From Halomonas sp. TA22 (GTDB lineage Bacteria; Pseudomonadota; Gammaproteobacteria; Pseudomonadales; Halomonadaceae), in the NCBI RefSeq assembly GCF_013009075.1, contig NZ_CP053108.1, forward strand, positions 434,001 through 498,000: 64,000 nt of DNA, in the 5' to 3' direction. Shown in pieces: positions 32,769 through 42,042 of the stretch (positions are counted from its first letter, which is position 1; every line of letters starts with the position of its first letter). The notes beneath the pieces are model-generated. The model worked only from the letters and a program-made list of their open reading frames with translations, had not been told where the DNA came from and did no database searches. The position numbers and the translations under genes were made by a program.

Positions 32769-35700
32769 TGCGCCAAGGCCCGATCGCCTGGATGATCAAC
32801 CATGGCGTTGCCCCTCATCTGCTGATGGCGCTGCTGATCGTCGGTGGCTTGATGACCAGCCTGACGATCAAGAAAGAGGTATTCCCCGACTTCGAGATCG
32901 AGGTGGTGCAGGTCTCCGTCAGCTACCCCGGCGCCACCCCCGAGGAGGTGGAGCAGAGCATCCTGCTTGCCGTGGAGGCGGAGCTTTCCGATATCGAAGG
33001 GATCGACGAGCTCACCTCCAGCGCCAGCGAGGGCAGTGCCAGCGTCTCGGCCACGCTGGTCGACGGCGTCGAAGTGATGCGCGTCTACCAGGACATCCAG
33101 CAAGCGGTCAACGCCATCACTACCTTCCCCCCCGCCGCGGATCCGCCACGCATCGCCCTTGCCGGGCGCTCTCGAAGCGTGCTGCAGTTGCAGGTGCATG
33201 GCAATGTCGGTGCCCGCGCCCTGCACGATGCCGCCGAGGACGTGCGCGGAGAACTTCAGGCGACCCGAGGTATCTCTCGAGTGGAGCTCTCCGGCAATCT
33301 CGAGCGCGAAATCCAGGTGTGGCTCGACGAGGAGGCGATACGCCGCTTCGGCATGAGCCACAGCCAGCTTGCCACACGTATCGGCGAGGAGGCGCTGGAT
33401 CTCGCCGGGGGCCGGCTCTCCACCCACGAGGGTGAGTGGCTGATCCGCTACCAGGGCCGCCGAGACGATGCGCGCGGCTTCGCCGATCTACCCGTTGCCA
33501 CCACCGCCAATGGTGGCGTGGTGCGCCTAGCCGACGTCGCCGAAGTGATAGACGGCTTCGCCGAAAGCGACCGGGAGGTGCAATTCAACGGCGAGCCGGG
33601 TCTCACCGTGCAGATCTATCAGGTTGGCGACCAGACGCCGCTGGGCATATCCGAGGCCGTGCACGGCGAACTGGAGCGGTTGCGTACCACCCTGCCCGAG
33701 GGAATCAGCCTTACCGTCGCCCGGGACAGCTCCGAGATGTATCGAGATCGCCTGGAACTGCTGCTCAAGAATGCCTGGATGGGTCTGGCACTGGTGCTGA
33801 TCCTGCTCGCGCTGTTTCTCGAGGCGCGGCTGGCATTCTGGGTAACGCTGGGCATCCCCACCGCCTTTCTCGGCGCCATGCTGTTCCTGCCCTGGGCAAA
33901 TGTCTCCATCAATATGATGTCGATGTTCGCCTTCATCCTGGCGCTAGGTATCGTGGTGGACGACGCCATCATGGTCGGCGAGAACATCTACAGTTATCGA
34001 GAGCAGGGTCATTCACTGCGCGAGTCGGCGATACGTGGTACCCGGGAGATGGTGGTCCCGATAAGCTTCGCCATTCTCTCGAACATCGTTGCCTTTTTGC
34101 CGCTGTTCTACCTGCCCGGTTTCATGGGCATGATCTACGGCGTGGTGCCTTTGGTGGTGATCACGGTGTTCGTCGCTTCCTGGGTCGAGGCGCTGTTCAT
34201 TTTGCCCGCTCACCTCGCCCACGGCACCACCCGCCGCCCCACACCGGCCTGGCAGCGTCCCTTGGAGAAGGTGCGTCACACCATGCAGGCTGGCCTCAAC
34301 CGCTTTACCTATCAGCGCTTCGAGCCCTTCCTGCAACGCACCCTGGATCACCGCTGGCTGACTCTGGCATTGGCCCTGGTGCTGCTTGCCGTATCGCTCT
34401 CCTACACCATGAGCGGACGGCTCGGATTTTCGCTAATGTCACGAATAGAGTCCGATCAAGTACAAGCCAGCGTGACCCTACCGGTCGGCAGCCCAGCAGC
34501 GGACGACCGGCGCATTCGAGACCAGTTGATGACGGCCGCTGCGCAACTCGCCGAGCGCGAGCAGGGGCTGAGCTTCTCCGGTTCCACCACCCGTCTCGAT
34601 GGTGACAGTCTGCAGGTGTCGTTGGAGCTGGCGCCGGAAAGTCTCGATGCCTGGCCGCCCTCGCGCGTTGCCCGGGAGTGGCGGGAGCTTACCGGCGAGC
34701 TGACCAATGTCCAATCGGTGCGCTTCGAGTCGGACTTCGGCGGTCCCGGCGCAGGCGCCGCCCTGACCTTGCGTCTCTCCCACCCGGACAGCAACGTACT
34801 GGAAGCCGCCGCGCCCCGGCTGGCGGAGGAGCTCGCCCACTTCGGCCTCACCGATATCGACGACGGGCTGGGCGACGGCCTGCCGCAACTCGAAATTCGT
34901 CTCTCCGCCGAGGGCCGCGCACTGGGATTGAGTGGCGCGGAACTGGCCAGCCAATTGCGCGGCCCCCTGCAAGGCGCCACCGCCGTGGAGCAGCAAGCCG
35001 GCCGCAGCGCTATCAGCGTCGAAGTGCGCCTACCGCCCGACGCTCGCGATAGTCTCTCCGAACTCTACATGCTGCCTATCCGCACCCCGGAAGGCGAACT
35101 GGTTCAGCTCGCGCGTGTTGCCGATATCGAGGTGGGCCGAGCCGCTCGGGCCCTGCAGCGCCAGGATGGCCGGCGCATCATCACCGTCACCGCCGACCTG
35201 GAAGGCGGCGCTCAGATCAATCAGGTCTTGAGCACCTTGCAGGAGGAGGTCTTTCCCAGTCTGGTCGCTGCCTATCCCGGCCTGGAAGTGGGCCTCGGCG
35301 GCCGACAGCAGGATACCGCCGACAACGTCTCCTCGCTTACCACCGCCATGTGGCTGACGCTGATCGCCATCTACGGACTGCTGGCGATTCCGTTTCGCAG
35401 TTATTTTCAGCCGCTACTGGTGATGGCGGCGATTCCCTTCGGCGTGATCGGCGCCGTGGCGGGCCACGTCATCATGGGTTACAGCCTCACCGTGGTCAGT
35501 CTGATGGGTATGCTGGCGCTCTCCGGGGTGGTCATCAACGACGCCCTGGTATTGATCGATTACGCCAACCGGCGCCGTCGCGAAGGCATGGGCGCCCGGG
35601 AGGCCATCGTTGCCGCCACCACGCGTCGCCTGCGACCGATCCTGCTGACCACCTTGACCACCTTCTTCGGACTGGCGCCGATGATCTTCGAGACCTCGCG

Positions 35701-35866
35701 TCAGGCTCGCTTCATGATTCCCATGGCGATCTCGCTGGGCTTCGGGATCCTGTTCGCCACACTCATCTTGCTGGTCCTGGTGCCTTGCCTCTACCTGATG
35801 CTCGAGCGGCTGCGTGAGCGCTTCATTCAACCCGCCACCACCGATACGAGCATGGAGACTTCCTGA
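32765..35866 (+). CDS. RND-family efflux pump permease
   Basis: 1033 residues with two six-helix bundles separated by large periplasmic porter domains (AcrB/MdtBC type). The proton-relay motif in TM4 is seen as ALGIVVDDAIMVGENIY (Asp pair near residue 400), and a second conserved SGVVINDALVLIDYANRRR lies in TM10. Substrate is unknown; metal or cationic-drug efflux pumps differ in these helices, and this looks closer to the drug/bile type. It is translationally coupled on both sides: ATGA with the adaptor and TGATG with the sensor kinase. Confidence 0.93.
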   Translation: MMRQGPIAWMINHGVAPHLLMALLIVGGLMTSLTIKKEVFPDFEIEVVQVSVSYPGATPEEVEQSILLAVEAELSDIEGIDELTSSASEGSASVSATLVDGVEVMRVYQDIQQAVNAITTFPPAADPPRIALAGRSRSVLQLQVHGNVGARALHDAAEDVRGELQATRGISRVELSGNLEREIQVWLDEEAIRRFGMSHSQLATRIGEEALDLAGGRLSTHEGEWLIRYQGRRDDARGFADLPVATTANGGVVRLADVAEVIDGFAESDREVQFNGEPGLTVQIYQVGDQTPLGISEAVHGELERLRTTLPEGISLTVARDSSEMYRDRLELLLKNAWMGLALVLILLALFLEARLAFWVTLGIPTAFLGAMLFLPWANVSINMMSMFAFILALGIVVDDAIMVGENIYSYREQGHSLRESAIRGTREMVVPISFAILSNIVAFLPLFYLPGFMGMIYGVVPLVVITVFVASWVEALFILPAHLAHGTTRRPTPAWQRPLEKVRHTMQAGLNRFTYQRFEPFLQRTLDHRWLTLALALVLLAVSLSYTMSGRLGFSLMSRIESDQVQASVTLPVGSPAADDRRIRDQLMTAAAQLAEREQGLSFSGSTTRLDGDSLQVSLELAPESLDAWPPSRVAREWRELTGELTNVQSVRFESDFGGPGAGAALTLRLSHPDSNVLEAAAPRLAEELAHFGLTDIDDGLGDGLPQLEIRLSAEGRALGLSGAELASQLRGPLQGATAVEQQAGRSAISVEVRLPPDARDSLSELYMLPIRTPEGELVQLARVADIEVGRAARALQRQDGRRIITVTADLEGGAQINQVLSTLQEEVFPSLVAAYPGLEVGLGGRQQDTADNVSSLTTAMWLTLIAIYGLLAIPFRSYFQPLLVMAAIPFGVIGAVAGHVIMGYSLTVVSLMGMLALSGVVINDALVLIDYANRRRREGMGAREAIVAATTRRLRPILLTTLTTFFGLAPMIFETSRQARFMIPMAISLGFGILFATLILLVLVPCLYLMLERLRERFIQPATTDTSMETS

Positions 35867-37317
35867 TGCGTCTATCTCTCGACTTTGCCTCGCGTCCCGT
35901 GGTGTCGCGCCTGGGCATCAAACTCTTCATCATCATTTTGCTGGTCAATGTGCTGATCTCCGGCCTGGTATTCCTCGCGGTATCGAGAAGCCTGGATCGC
36001 GGCTTTCTGGATTACCTGGAAACCACTCAGGCCAGTCGGGCCCAGACGCTCGCCGAGGGGCTCGCCGAGGAGTGGGAGCGGCGCGGCGACTGGCAGTGGT
36101 TGCGCAACGACCCGCAGGCCTGGTCGCGGCTGGTGCGCCGCGAGCTGTGGCCCGGCGACGGCCCCTCGCCGCACGGCCTCGACCGGCGCCTCGGCGATGC
36201 CGGCGATTTCGTGCTGCACGATGCCCGCGGATTGCCGGTGATCGGCCTGCCGCCACCGCGCCGTAACGACGAGGCGACGCCGGAACTCAACTGGCTGATC
36301 ATCGAGAGCGATGGCGAGCGCATCGGTGCCCTGGGCTACCGTCCGCCGCAGCAACTGATGGCGCGCATGGATCGTATTTTCCTGTCGCGACAGCAGCGCA
36401 ACCTGGCGATCATCGTCGTCGCGCTGTCGCTCGCCTCGCTGCTACTGGCCGGCGGGCTCTCCTGGTGGCTGGGCCGCCGTACCGGCAGCATGGCACTGGC
36501 CACCCAGCGGCTCACCCAGGGCGATTACAGCATTCGCCTGCCCGAACGGGGCCACGACGAACTGTCGCGACTGGCCCACGACTTCAACATGCTGGCCTCC
36601 ACCCTCGAGGCCAACCGCGAGGCCCGTCAGCGCTGGGTGTCGGATATCGCCCACGAGTTGCGCACGCCGCTGGCGGTGCTGCGCGGCGAGATAGAGGCGA
36701 TGCAGGACGGCATCCGTCCCATGAACGAGACCAATCTCGACTCGCTCTCCCAGGAGGTCGGGCAGCTCGAACGTCTGGTTTCCGACCTGCGCCTGCTGGC
36801 GCAGAGCGACGCCGGTGTGCTCGATGTCTCCTTGGCACCGCTGGATCTGGCCGAATCGCTAGGCGGCAAGCTCGAGGATGCCAGAGGCCTGCTCGGCGAC
36901 CATGGCATTACTCTCCAGACGCATATCGCGCCCTCGGTGCCGATTCGCGGCGACCTGCAACGTCTTCGTCAGTTATGGAATAATTTGCTCGACAATACCT
37001 GCGCCTATACCGATGCGCCGGGAACATTGCAGGTGACGCTCGACATGGTGGGCGACAAGGCCCGGGTGAGATGGGAGGACAGCTCGCCGGGAGTGCCCAG
37101 AAGCGAACTGCCCTACCTCACCGAGCGGCTCTACCGGGTCGAGGGCTCGCGCAACCGTAGAAGCGGGGGAAGTGGGCTTGGCCTCTCCATCGCCAGTGCG
37201 CTGGTCAAGGCGCACGGCGGCACCCTGCAGGCTTCCAACTCGGCGCTGGGTGGATTGTGCTGGACCTTCGAATTCCCACTGCTGCAGGACGATCACATGC
37301 GTAAGGACACTCCATGA
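35866..37317 (+). CDS. BaeS-like sensor histidine kinase
   Basis: 483 residues: membrane helix (about 19-41), a periplasmic sensor (42-178), second helix (180-204), HAMP (205-255), HisKA with phospho-acceptor His263 in SDIAHELRTPL, and HATPase with NLLDN and GGSGLGLSI. Closest in pattern to BaeS, an envelope-stress sensor. Start overlaps the pump's stop and its stop overlaps the regulator's ATG. The kinase-regulator pair therefore forms one unit with the pump it probably controls. Confidence 0.92.
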   Translation: MRLSLDFASRPVVSRLGIKLFIIILLVNVLISGLVFLAVSRSLDRGFLDYLETTQASRAQTLAEGLAEEWERRGDWQWLRNDPQAWSRLVRRELWPGDGPSPHGLDRRLGDAGDFVLHDARGLPVIGLPPPRRNDEATPELNWLIIESDGERIGALGYRPPQQLMARMDRIFLSRQQRNLAIIVVALSLASLLLAGGLSWWLGRRTGSMALATQRLTQGDYSIRLPERGHDELSRLAHDFNMLASTLEANREARQRWVSDIAHELRTPLAVLRGEIEAMQDGIRPMNETNLDSLSQEVGQLERLVSDLRLLAQSDAGVLDVSLAPLDLAESLGGKLEDARGLLGDHGITLQTHIAPSVPIRGDLQRLRQLWNNLLDNTCAYTDAPGTLQVTLDMVGDKARVRWEDSSPGVPRSELPYLTERLYRVEGSRNRRSGGSGLGLSIASALVKAHGGTLQASNSALGGLCWTFEFPLLQDDHMRKDTP

Positions 37318-38006
37318 ACCATACGGAAGAGACCATCCTGATCGTCGAGGATGAACCCAAGATCGCAAGCCTGGTCGCCGACTATCTGCGCGGTAGCCAC
37401 TTCGCGACTCACCATATCGACCATGGCGACGCCGTCATGCCCTGGCTCGAGGAGTCCTCGCCAGACCTGGTGCTGCTCGACCTGATGCTGCCGGGCACCG
37501 ATGGGCTGACCCTATGCCGACAGATTCGCGAACGCTGGCCTCGCCTGCCGGTGATCATGCTGACTGCCAGGGTCGAGGAGGTCGACCGTCTGCTTGGGCT
37601 GGAGCTCGGCGCCGACGACTATATCTGCAAGCCCTTCAGCCCCCGCGAAGTGGTGGCGCGCATCAAGGCCGTGTTACGCCGTAGCCAGGCCGTACAGGGC
37701 GAGCCTGTCGAGAGCGCCGCCCTCACCCTCGATGACGATGGCTGGCGTGCCCTTGCCGATGGCCAGGACCTGGGATTGACGGCAGTCGAGTTCCAGCTGC
37801 TGAAAGTACTGATGAACGCGCCGGGGCGCATCTTCTCCCGCGACCAGCTGATGGATCACATGTATCGCGACCACCGCATCGTCTCCGAGCGCACCGTCGA
37901 CAGTCACATCAAGAAACTGCGCAAGAAGATCGGTGACATCTGGCCCGAGCGCGAGATCATCCGCTCCGTCTATGGCGTAGGCTACAAGTACCAGCCCGAG
38001 GCATGA
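37314..38006 (+). CDS. BaeR-like OmpR-family response regulator
   Basis: 230 residues: receiver domain with Asp56 in LVLLDLMLPG and the conserved Lys in DDYICKPFSPRE, then an OmpR-type winged helix (about 135-228; ERTVDSHIKKLRKKI...VYGVGYKYQ). It is encoded 4 bp inside the kinase gene end. BaeR activates RND pumps and the chaperone spy in enterobacteria; here a pump precedes it and a Spy-like gene follows. Confidence 0.93.
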   Translation: MNHTEETILIVEDEPKIASLVADYLRGSHFATHHIDHGDAVMPWLEESSPDLVLLDLMLPGTDGLTLCRQIRERWPRLPVIMLTARVEEVDRLLGLELGADDYICKPFSPREVVARIKAVLRRSQAVQGEPVESAALTLDDDGWRALADGQDLGLTAVEFQLLKVLMNAPGRIFSRDQLMDHMYRDHRIVSERTVDSHIKKLRKKIGDIWPEREIIRSVYGVGYKYQPEA

Positions 38007-38122
38007 CTGCCGCAAGAGATTAGCGAATTGCGAAATGGTTGCACGTTCTCTGCGCGTTGACTGCACAACCACAGGCGAAACTGATCTCGTACCCAGTCAT
38101 TGTCCCTAACGGAGATTTCGCC

Positions 38123-38743
38123 ATGATTCGACTGACCACTCGCAAGATGTTGATGCCGGCCCTTCTGGCACTGGCCATCGCTCCGCTGTCGCTTGCCGCG
38201 AGTGCCGCCCCCGGGGGGAGCGGCCCACACCACGGCCACGAACAACGCCAGGCCATCTATGAGCGGGCCGGCCTCGACGAAGAGACCCGCAACGCGCTCG
38301 AGGAGGTTCACGCCTCTCATCGCGAGGCAATGCGTGAACTGCACCGCGAGCACCGCGCGCAACTCGACGAAAACCTCGACGAGGAGCAGCGCGAAGCCTT
38401 GAAGAGCGCCATGCGTGATGCCCGCGAAGAACGTATGCAGGGGCATCGTCAGGCCATGCAAGAGCGCCTCGGCGCGCTGTACGATCGCTGGGAGCTCGAC
38501 GATAGCGAACGCCAGGCACTCGCAGAGGCTCGCGAAGCAATGATGGCCGACGCCCGCGAACTACGCGAGCGTGAGTTCGAGAACCGTGAGGAGCGTCACG
38601 AGGCATGGAAGGAGATCCGCCATGAGCATCATGCAGCGCTGGCCGAGATTTTGAACGATGAGCAGCTCGAAGAGCTCAAGCAGGCGATGAAGCCACGCCA
38701 CAAACCGCATCATGCCCCGCGCGGGGAAAGACCCAACGCTTGA
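38123..38743 (+). CDS. Spy/CpxP-like periplasmic chaperone
   Basis: 206 residues from ATG 38123, with CGGAG 8 bp upstream. A signal peptide (about 1-28, ending SLAASAAP) is followed by a nearly all-helical, charged chain with two LTxxQ-like regions (LDEEQREALKSAMRD and LNDEQLEELKQAM), as in Spy and CpxP. Such proteins shield unfolded periplasmic proteins and buffer envelope-stress sensors. Placement 117 bp after a BaeSR-like pair strengthens the call. It is longer than E. coli Spy because the helical region appears duplicated. A terminator follows. Confidence 0.78.
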   Translation: MIRLTTRKMLMPALLALAIAPLSLAASAAPGGSGPHHGHEQRQAIYERAGLDEETRNALEEVHASHREAMRELHREHRAQLDENLDEEQREALKSAMRDAREERMQGHRQAMQERLGALYDRWELDDSERQALAEAREAMMADARELREREFENREERHEAWKEIRHEHHAALAEILNDEQLEELKQAMKPRHKPHHAPRGERPNA

Positions 38744-38788
38744 GATAGCCAATCGGCACCACTGAGGTAGCGCCTCTTTCCTTGATTT

Positions 38789-38813
38789 GCCCGACGCCGT
38801 GTCGGGCTTTTTT
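38789..38813 (+). terminator. Rho-independent terminator after the Spy-like gene
   Basis: A 7-bp stem GCCCGAC/GTCGGGC, GCCGT loop, then T6. Confidence 0.9.
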
Positions 38814-39192
38814 ATGCCTGCTCTTCCGACACGGCCACAGCGCATACCTATAGTGGGATATTGCTCCCCAAAGTTGCACTTCGATCCAGAAGCACGTATT
38901 TTATTTGAACGGTCAAACAATAAAAATTGATTATCAAATTATTAGTCAGCGTTTCCCTAGCGGCCGAATATGGGCCCGTGCGCGAACGCTACGGCTTCAA
39001 ACCGTCTCGCACCGAGTTTGCGCCCCGGATCTAGGCAAGGATAGCCCCTATCGTTATTTTGATTGTCCGATCAATCAAAATAGCGACAATCATGCATTCA
39101 CTTCCAAGGACGCCCATCTCCGGCTCGTTTGGCCGCTGCCCAATGGCGAGCGGTGCGTGACATGAGATCGACAATTATGGGAGTCAAACGCA
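38814..39192. promoter_or_regulatory. betT control region with three dyads (possible BetI operators)
   Basis: 379 bp, AT-rich against its flanks and without a gene. Three inverted repeats share TTGA/TCAA ends. They are TTTGA-ACGG-TCAAA (38904-38917), TTGAT-T-ATCAA (38927-38937) and ATTTTGATTG-TCCGAT-CAATCAAAAT (39056-39081, perfect 10-bp arms). TTGAACGGTCAA-like dyads resemble the BetI operators of choline genes. A betI gene is not in the window. Confidence 0.45.
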
Positions 39193-41223
39193 ATGGCGCA
39201 TGATACTTCAGTGCCCGAACGAAGAGATCGCCTCAACCCGGTCGTGTTTCACGGTTCGGTGGCGGGCATCCTAATATTCCTGGTCATCACCATGACCTTC
39301 ACCGAACAGGCCGGCGCCTTCTTCGATGCCGGCCTTGCCTGGGTGAGTCAGACCTTCGGCTGGTACTACATGCTGGCGGTGGTGGCCTATCTCGTCTTCG
39401 TGGTACTGATCGGCTGTTCGCGCTTCGGCAGCATCCGCCTCGGTCCAGACCACTCGCGACCCGAATTCTCGCTGCTCTCCTGGTCGGCGATGCTGTTCGC
39501 CGCCGGCATCGGAATCGACCTACTGTTCTTCAGCGTCGCCGAGCCGGTTGCCCACTACCTGGCACCACCCGACCTCGCCCCCGAAAGCCAAGAGGCGATA
39601 CGCGCCGCAGTGGTTCAGACCTTTCTGCATTGGGGGCTCTCCGGTTGGGGCCTGTATGTCCTGATGGGCATGGCATTGGCTTACTTCAGCTATCGTCACC
39701 GGCTGCCACTGGCCATTCGCAGCGCACTCTACCCACTGCTCGGCAAGCGCATCTACGGCCCCATCGGCCATGCAGTGGATATCACGGCCGTGATCTCCAC
39801 GGTCTTCGGCATCGCCACCAGTCTGGGCATCGGGGTAATGCAGCTCAATTACGGGCTGAATTACATGTTCGACATTCCCGAAGGCATCACCGTACAGATC
39901 ATTCTGATCGTCATGGTCGTCATTCTGGCCACAGTGTCGGTGGTCAGCGGTGTGGAAAAGGGCATTCGCCGGCTGTCGGAATTCAACATGCTGCTGGCAC
40001 TGGCGCTGCTACTGTTCGTGCTGTTCCAAGGCAATACCCTGCACCTGCTGGACATGGTGGTGAACAACGCAGGCGACTACTTCAGTGGATTCATCGCCAA
40101 TAGCTTCGATACCTACGCCTACGCCGGTGAGGAAGCCAATGAGTGGAAGATGTGGTGGACCATCTTCTTCTGGGGCTGGTGGATCGCTTGGACGCCCTTC
40201 GTCGGCCTGTTCCTGGCGCGCATCTCACGTGGCCGTACCATCCGCGAATTCGTCGCAGGCGCCCTGGGCATTCCGCTGGCGTTCATGATGGTGTGGATGT
40301 CGGTGTTCGGTAACAGCGGGATCGACCTGGTAGCCAACCATGGCGTCATCGAGCTTGGCGAACAGGCCCTCAGCACGCCGCAGACCACGATCTACACGCT
40401 GCTCGAGTACTACCCCTGGATCGGACTGACCGCTGCCGTGGTCACCCTGCTGGGTATCGTGTTCTTCATCACGTCAGCGGACTCCGGTGCCCTGGTACTG
40501 GCGAACTTCACCTCGATTCTGTCCGACGTCAACCATGACGCACCGGTCTATCTGCGCATCTTCTGGTCGGCAGTGATCGGTCTGATCACCGTCGCGCTGC
40601 TGATGGCAGGAGGGCTGGCGGCCCTACAGAGTGCCGTGGTGATCACCGCGCTGCCCTTCTCGCTGGTGATATTTGCCATCATGGTCGGGCTCTATCGAGC
40701 CCTGCGTGTGGAGGGCAACAAGCTCGACGCACGCCGTCAGGTGACCGGCACCGCCGCAAGCGGCGACTGGCGCGAACGGCTCGACCGGGCGCTGGATACC
40801 TCGACCCGTGCCGGTGCCGCCGCGACCATCGAGTACTCGATCCGTCCGGCGCTGACGCAGTTTGCCCAGGAGCTCGAGAGCCGTGGCCAGACGGCCAACG
40901 TCAGCGAGGAGCAGGTGGAGGGCGAGCCTCTGCCACGCCTGACCCTGCAGGTCGATCTCGAGAACGCCGCAAGCTTCGTCTATCAGATTCGCCCGCACCG
41001 CATGCGCACGCCAAGCTTCCTGCCGGCCGACGATGACTACTATATGCGTCTTGACGTGTATCTCTCGGAAGGCGGGCTTGGCCAGGACCTCAACGGCTAT
41101 ACCCGTGCCCAGGTGATCGACGACGTGCTCAGCGAGTACGAACGCCATCTGCACTTCCTGACGCTCACCGGTGAAAGCGGCTCCGTTCACGCGATGCCGG
41201 GGTCGATCGGCAGCGCACCCTGA
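39193..41223 (+). CDS. betT: BCCT-family choline transporter BetT
   Basis: 676 residues with twelve membrane helices (about 20-500) and a long cytoplasmic C-terminal extension (500-676), which in BetT-type carriers sets osmotic regulation. The BCCT signature is visible in the WWTIFFWGWWIAWTPFVGLFLARISRGRTIREF region (about 318-350). It imports choline, the glycine-betaine precursor, using ion gradients. The start has GGGAG 10 bp upstream. The upstream dyads suggest BetI control. It ends at a very strong bidirectional terminator. Confidence 0.95.
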   Translation: MAHDTSVPERRDRLNPVVFHGSVAGILIFLVITMTFTEQAGAFFDAGLAWVSQTFGWYYMLAVVAYLVFVVLIGCSRFGSIRLGPDHSRPEFSLLSWSAMLFAAGIGIDLLFFSVAEPVAHYLAPPDLAPESQEAIRAAVVQTFLHWGLSGWGLYVLMGMALAYFSYRHRLPLAIRSALYPLLGKRIYGPIGHAVDITAVISTVFGIATSLGIGVMQLNYGLNYMFDIPEGITVQIILIVMVVILATVSVVSGVEKGIRRLSEFNMLLALALLLFVLFQGNTLHLLDMVVNNAGDYFSGFIANSFDTYAYAGEEANEWKMWWTIFFWGWWIAWTPFVGLFLARISRGRTIREFVAGALGIPLAFMMVWMSVFGNSGIDLVANHGVIELGEQALSTPQTTIYTLLEYYPWIGLTAAVVTLLGIVFFITSADSGALVLANFTSILSDVNHDAPVYLRIFWSAVIGLITVALLMAGGLAALQSAVVITALPFSLVIFAIMVGLYRALRVEGNKLDARRQVTGTAASGDWRERLDRALDTSTRAGAAATIEYSIRPALTQFAQELESRGQTANVSEEQVEGEPLPRLTLQVDLENAASFVYQIRPHRMRTPSFLPADDDYYMRLDVYLSEGGLGQDLNGYTRAQVIDDVLSEYERHLHFLTLTGESGSVHAMPGSIGSAP

Positions 41224-41233
41224 ACGTTGACCA

Positions 41234-41284
41234 ACCAGAAACGACAAGCCCCGGCCAATTGAGCCGGGGCTTGTCGTTTCTGGT
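41234..41284. terminator. Bidirectional terminator with a perfect 22-bp stem
   Basis: Positions 41234-41255 are exactly complementary to 41263-41284 with a 7-nt loop (CAATTGA). It lies between convergent betT and the Hen1-like gene, 10 and 17 bp from their stops. The outer arms read GTTTCTGG on either strand after the GC core, giving a T-rich tail both ways. Confidence 0.88.
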
Positions 41285-41301
41285 GCCGAGAGGCTTCGCT
41301 A

Positions 41302-41907
41302 CTACGTCAGCCGCACGAATTCCGCCAGTTGCGTCGGCTGCCCCAGGTAGGGGTGCATGTCACCGATACCGCTAAATGTCACCCGGTACCCCTTGCGCTT
41401 GGCGATACCGCTGGCCCACTGACGAAACTTGGCCCGATCCCACTCGAAGCAGTGATCTGGATCGCGATACTCCCCTGGCGCCAGGTCGAACAGCGGGTTG
41501 TACTCCCGATTGGGCGTGGTCATCACCACCACGCGGGGCCGATAGACACCGAATATCGACGACTCGACTTCGGAAAGCCGTTCGGAGGGCACGTGTTCGA
41601 TGGTTTCCACCATGGCGGCTGCATCGAAACCGGAAAAGCGTGCCTGTCCTTCGGTATAGGAGGCGCAGACCAGCTCGAGGCATCCACCCTCGGTGGCTAG
41701 ATATTCGCTCAGCCGCTGCTTGGCCTGGACCAGCCCCGCACCCGATTGCTCGAGCCCGAGGATACGCATGAATTGTGGCTCGCGAACCAGATACTGTAAC
41801 AGGGCACCAGAGCCGCAACCCAGATCCAGTACGCTGGTGGCACCGGCACTCTTCAGCAATTGAGTAACGGTGACCAAACGCAGCTGATGCAACTCCCCCA
41901 TCGGCAT
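41302..41907 (-). CDS. Stand-alone Hen1-type RNA 3'-terminal 2'-O-methyltransferase
   Basis: 201 residues from ATG 41907, with AGAGGA 8 bp upstream; a longer frame would overlap the divergent gene. SAM-binding motif DLGCGSGALL (28-37). Then ETIEH supplies Glu101, Glu104 and His105, and His152 lies in RDPDHCFEW. These are the metal ligands of Hen1 enzymes. TTPNREYNPLF also matches. Bacterial Hen1 normally has an extra N-terminal ligase-activating domain and a Pnkp partner for RNA repair. Here only the methyltransferase domain is present and no Pnkp gene is in view. The substrate is therefore open. Confidence 0.8.
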   Translation of the reverse strand: MPMGELHQLRLVTVTQLLKSAGATSVLDLGCGSGALLQYLVREPQFMRILGLEQSGAGLVQAKQRLSEYLATEGGCLELVCASYTEGQARFSGFDAAAMVETIEHVPSERLSEVESSIFGVYRPRVVVMTTPNREYNPLFDLAPGEYRDPDHCFEWDRAKFRQWASGIAKRKGYRVTFSGIGDMHPYLGQPTQLAEFVRLT

Positions 41908-42042
41908 ATCGCGATATCCTCTTATATAGGCGCATGTTACGCCCGAGCCGGGAGGGGGGAAAGCGCCGCTTGCGTGGGGCAAAGGGTCATGGAAGACTAT
42001 CGTTAATTTACCGCTTTCAGACTCGCCAATTTCGGAAATCCT

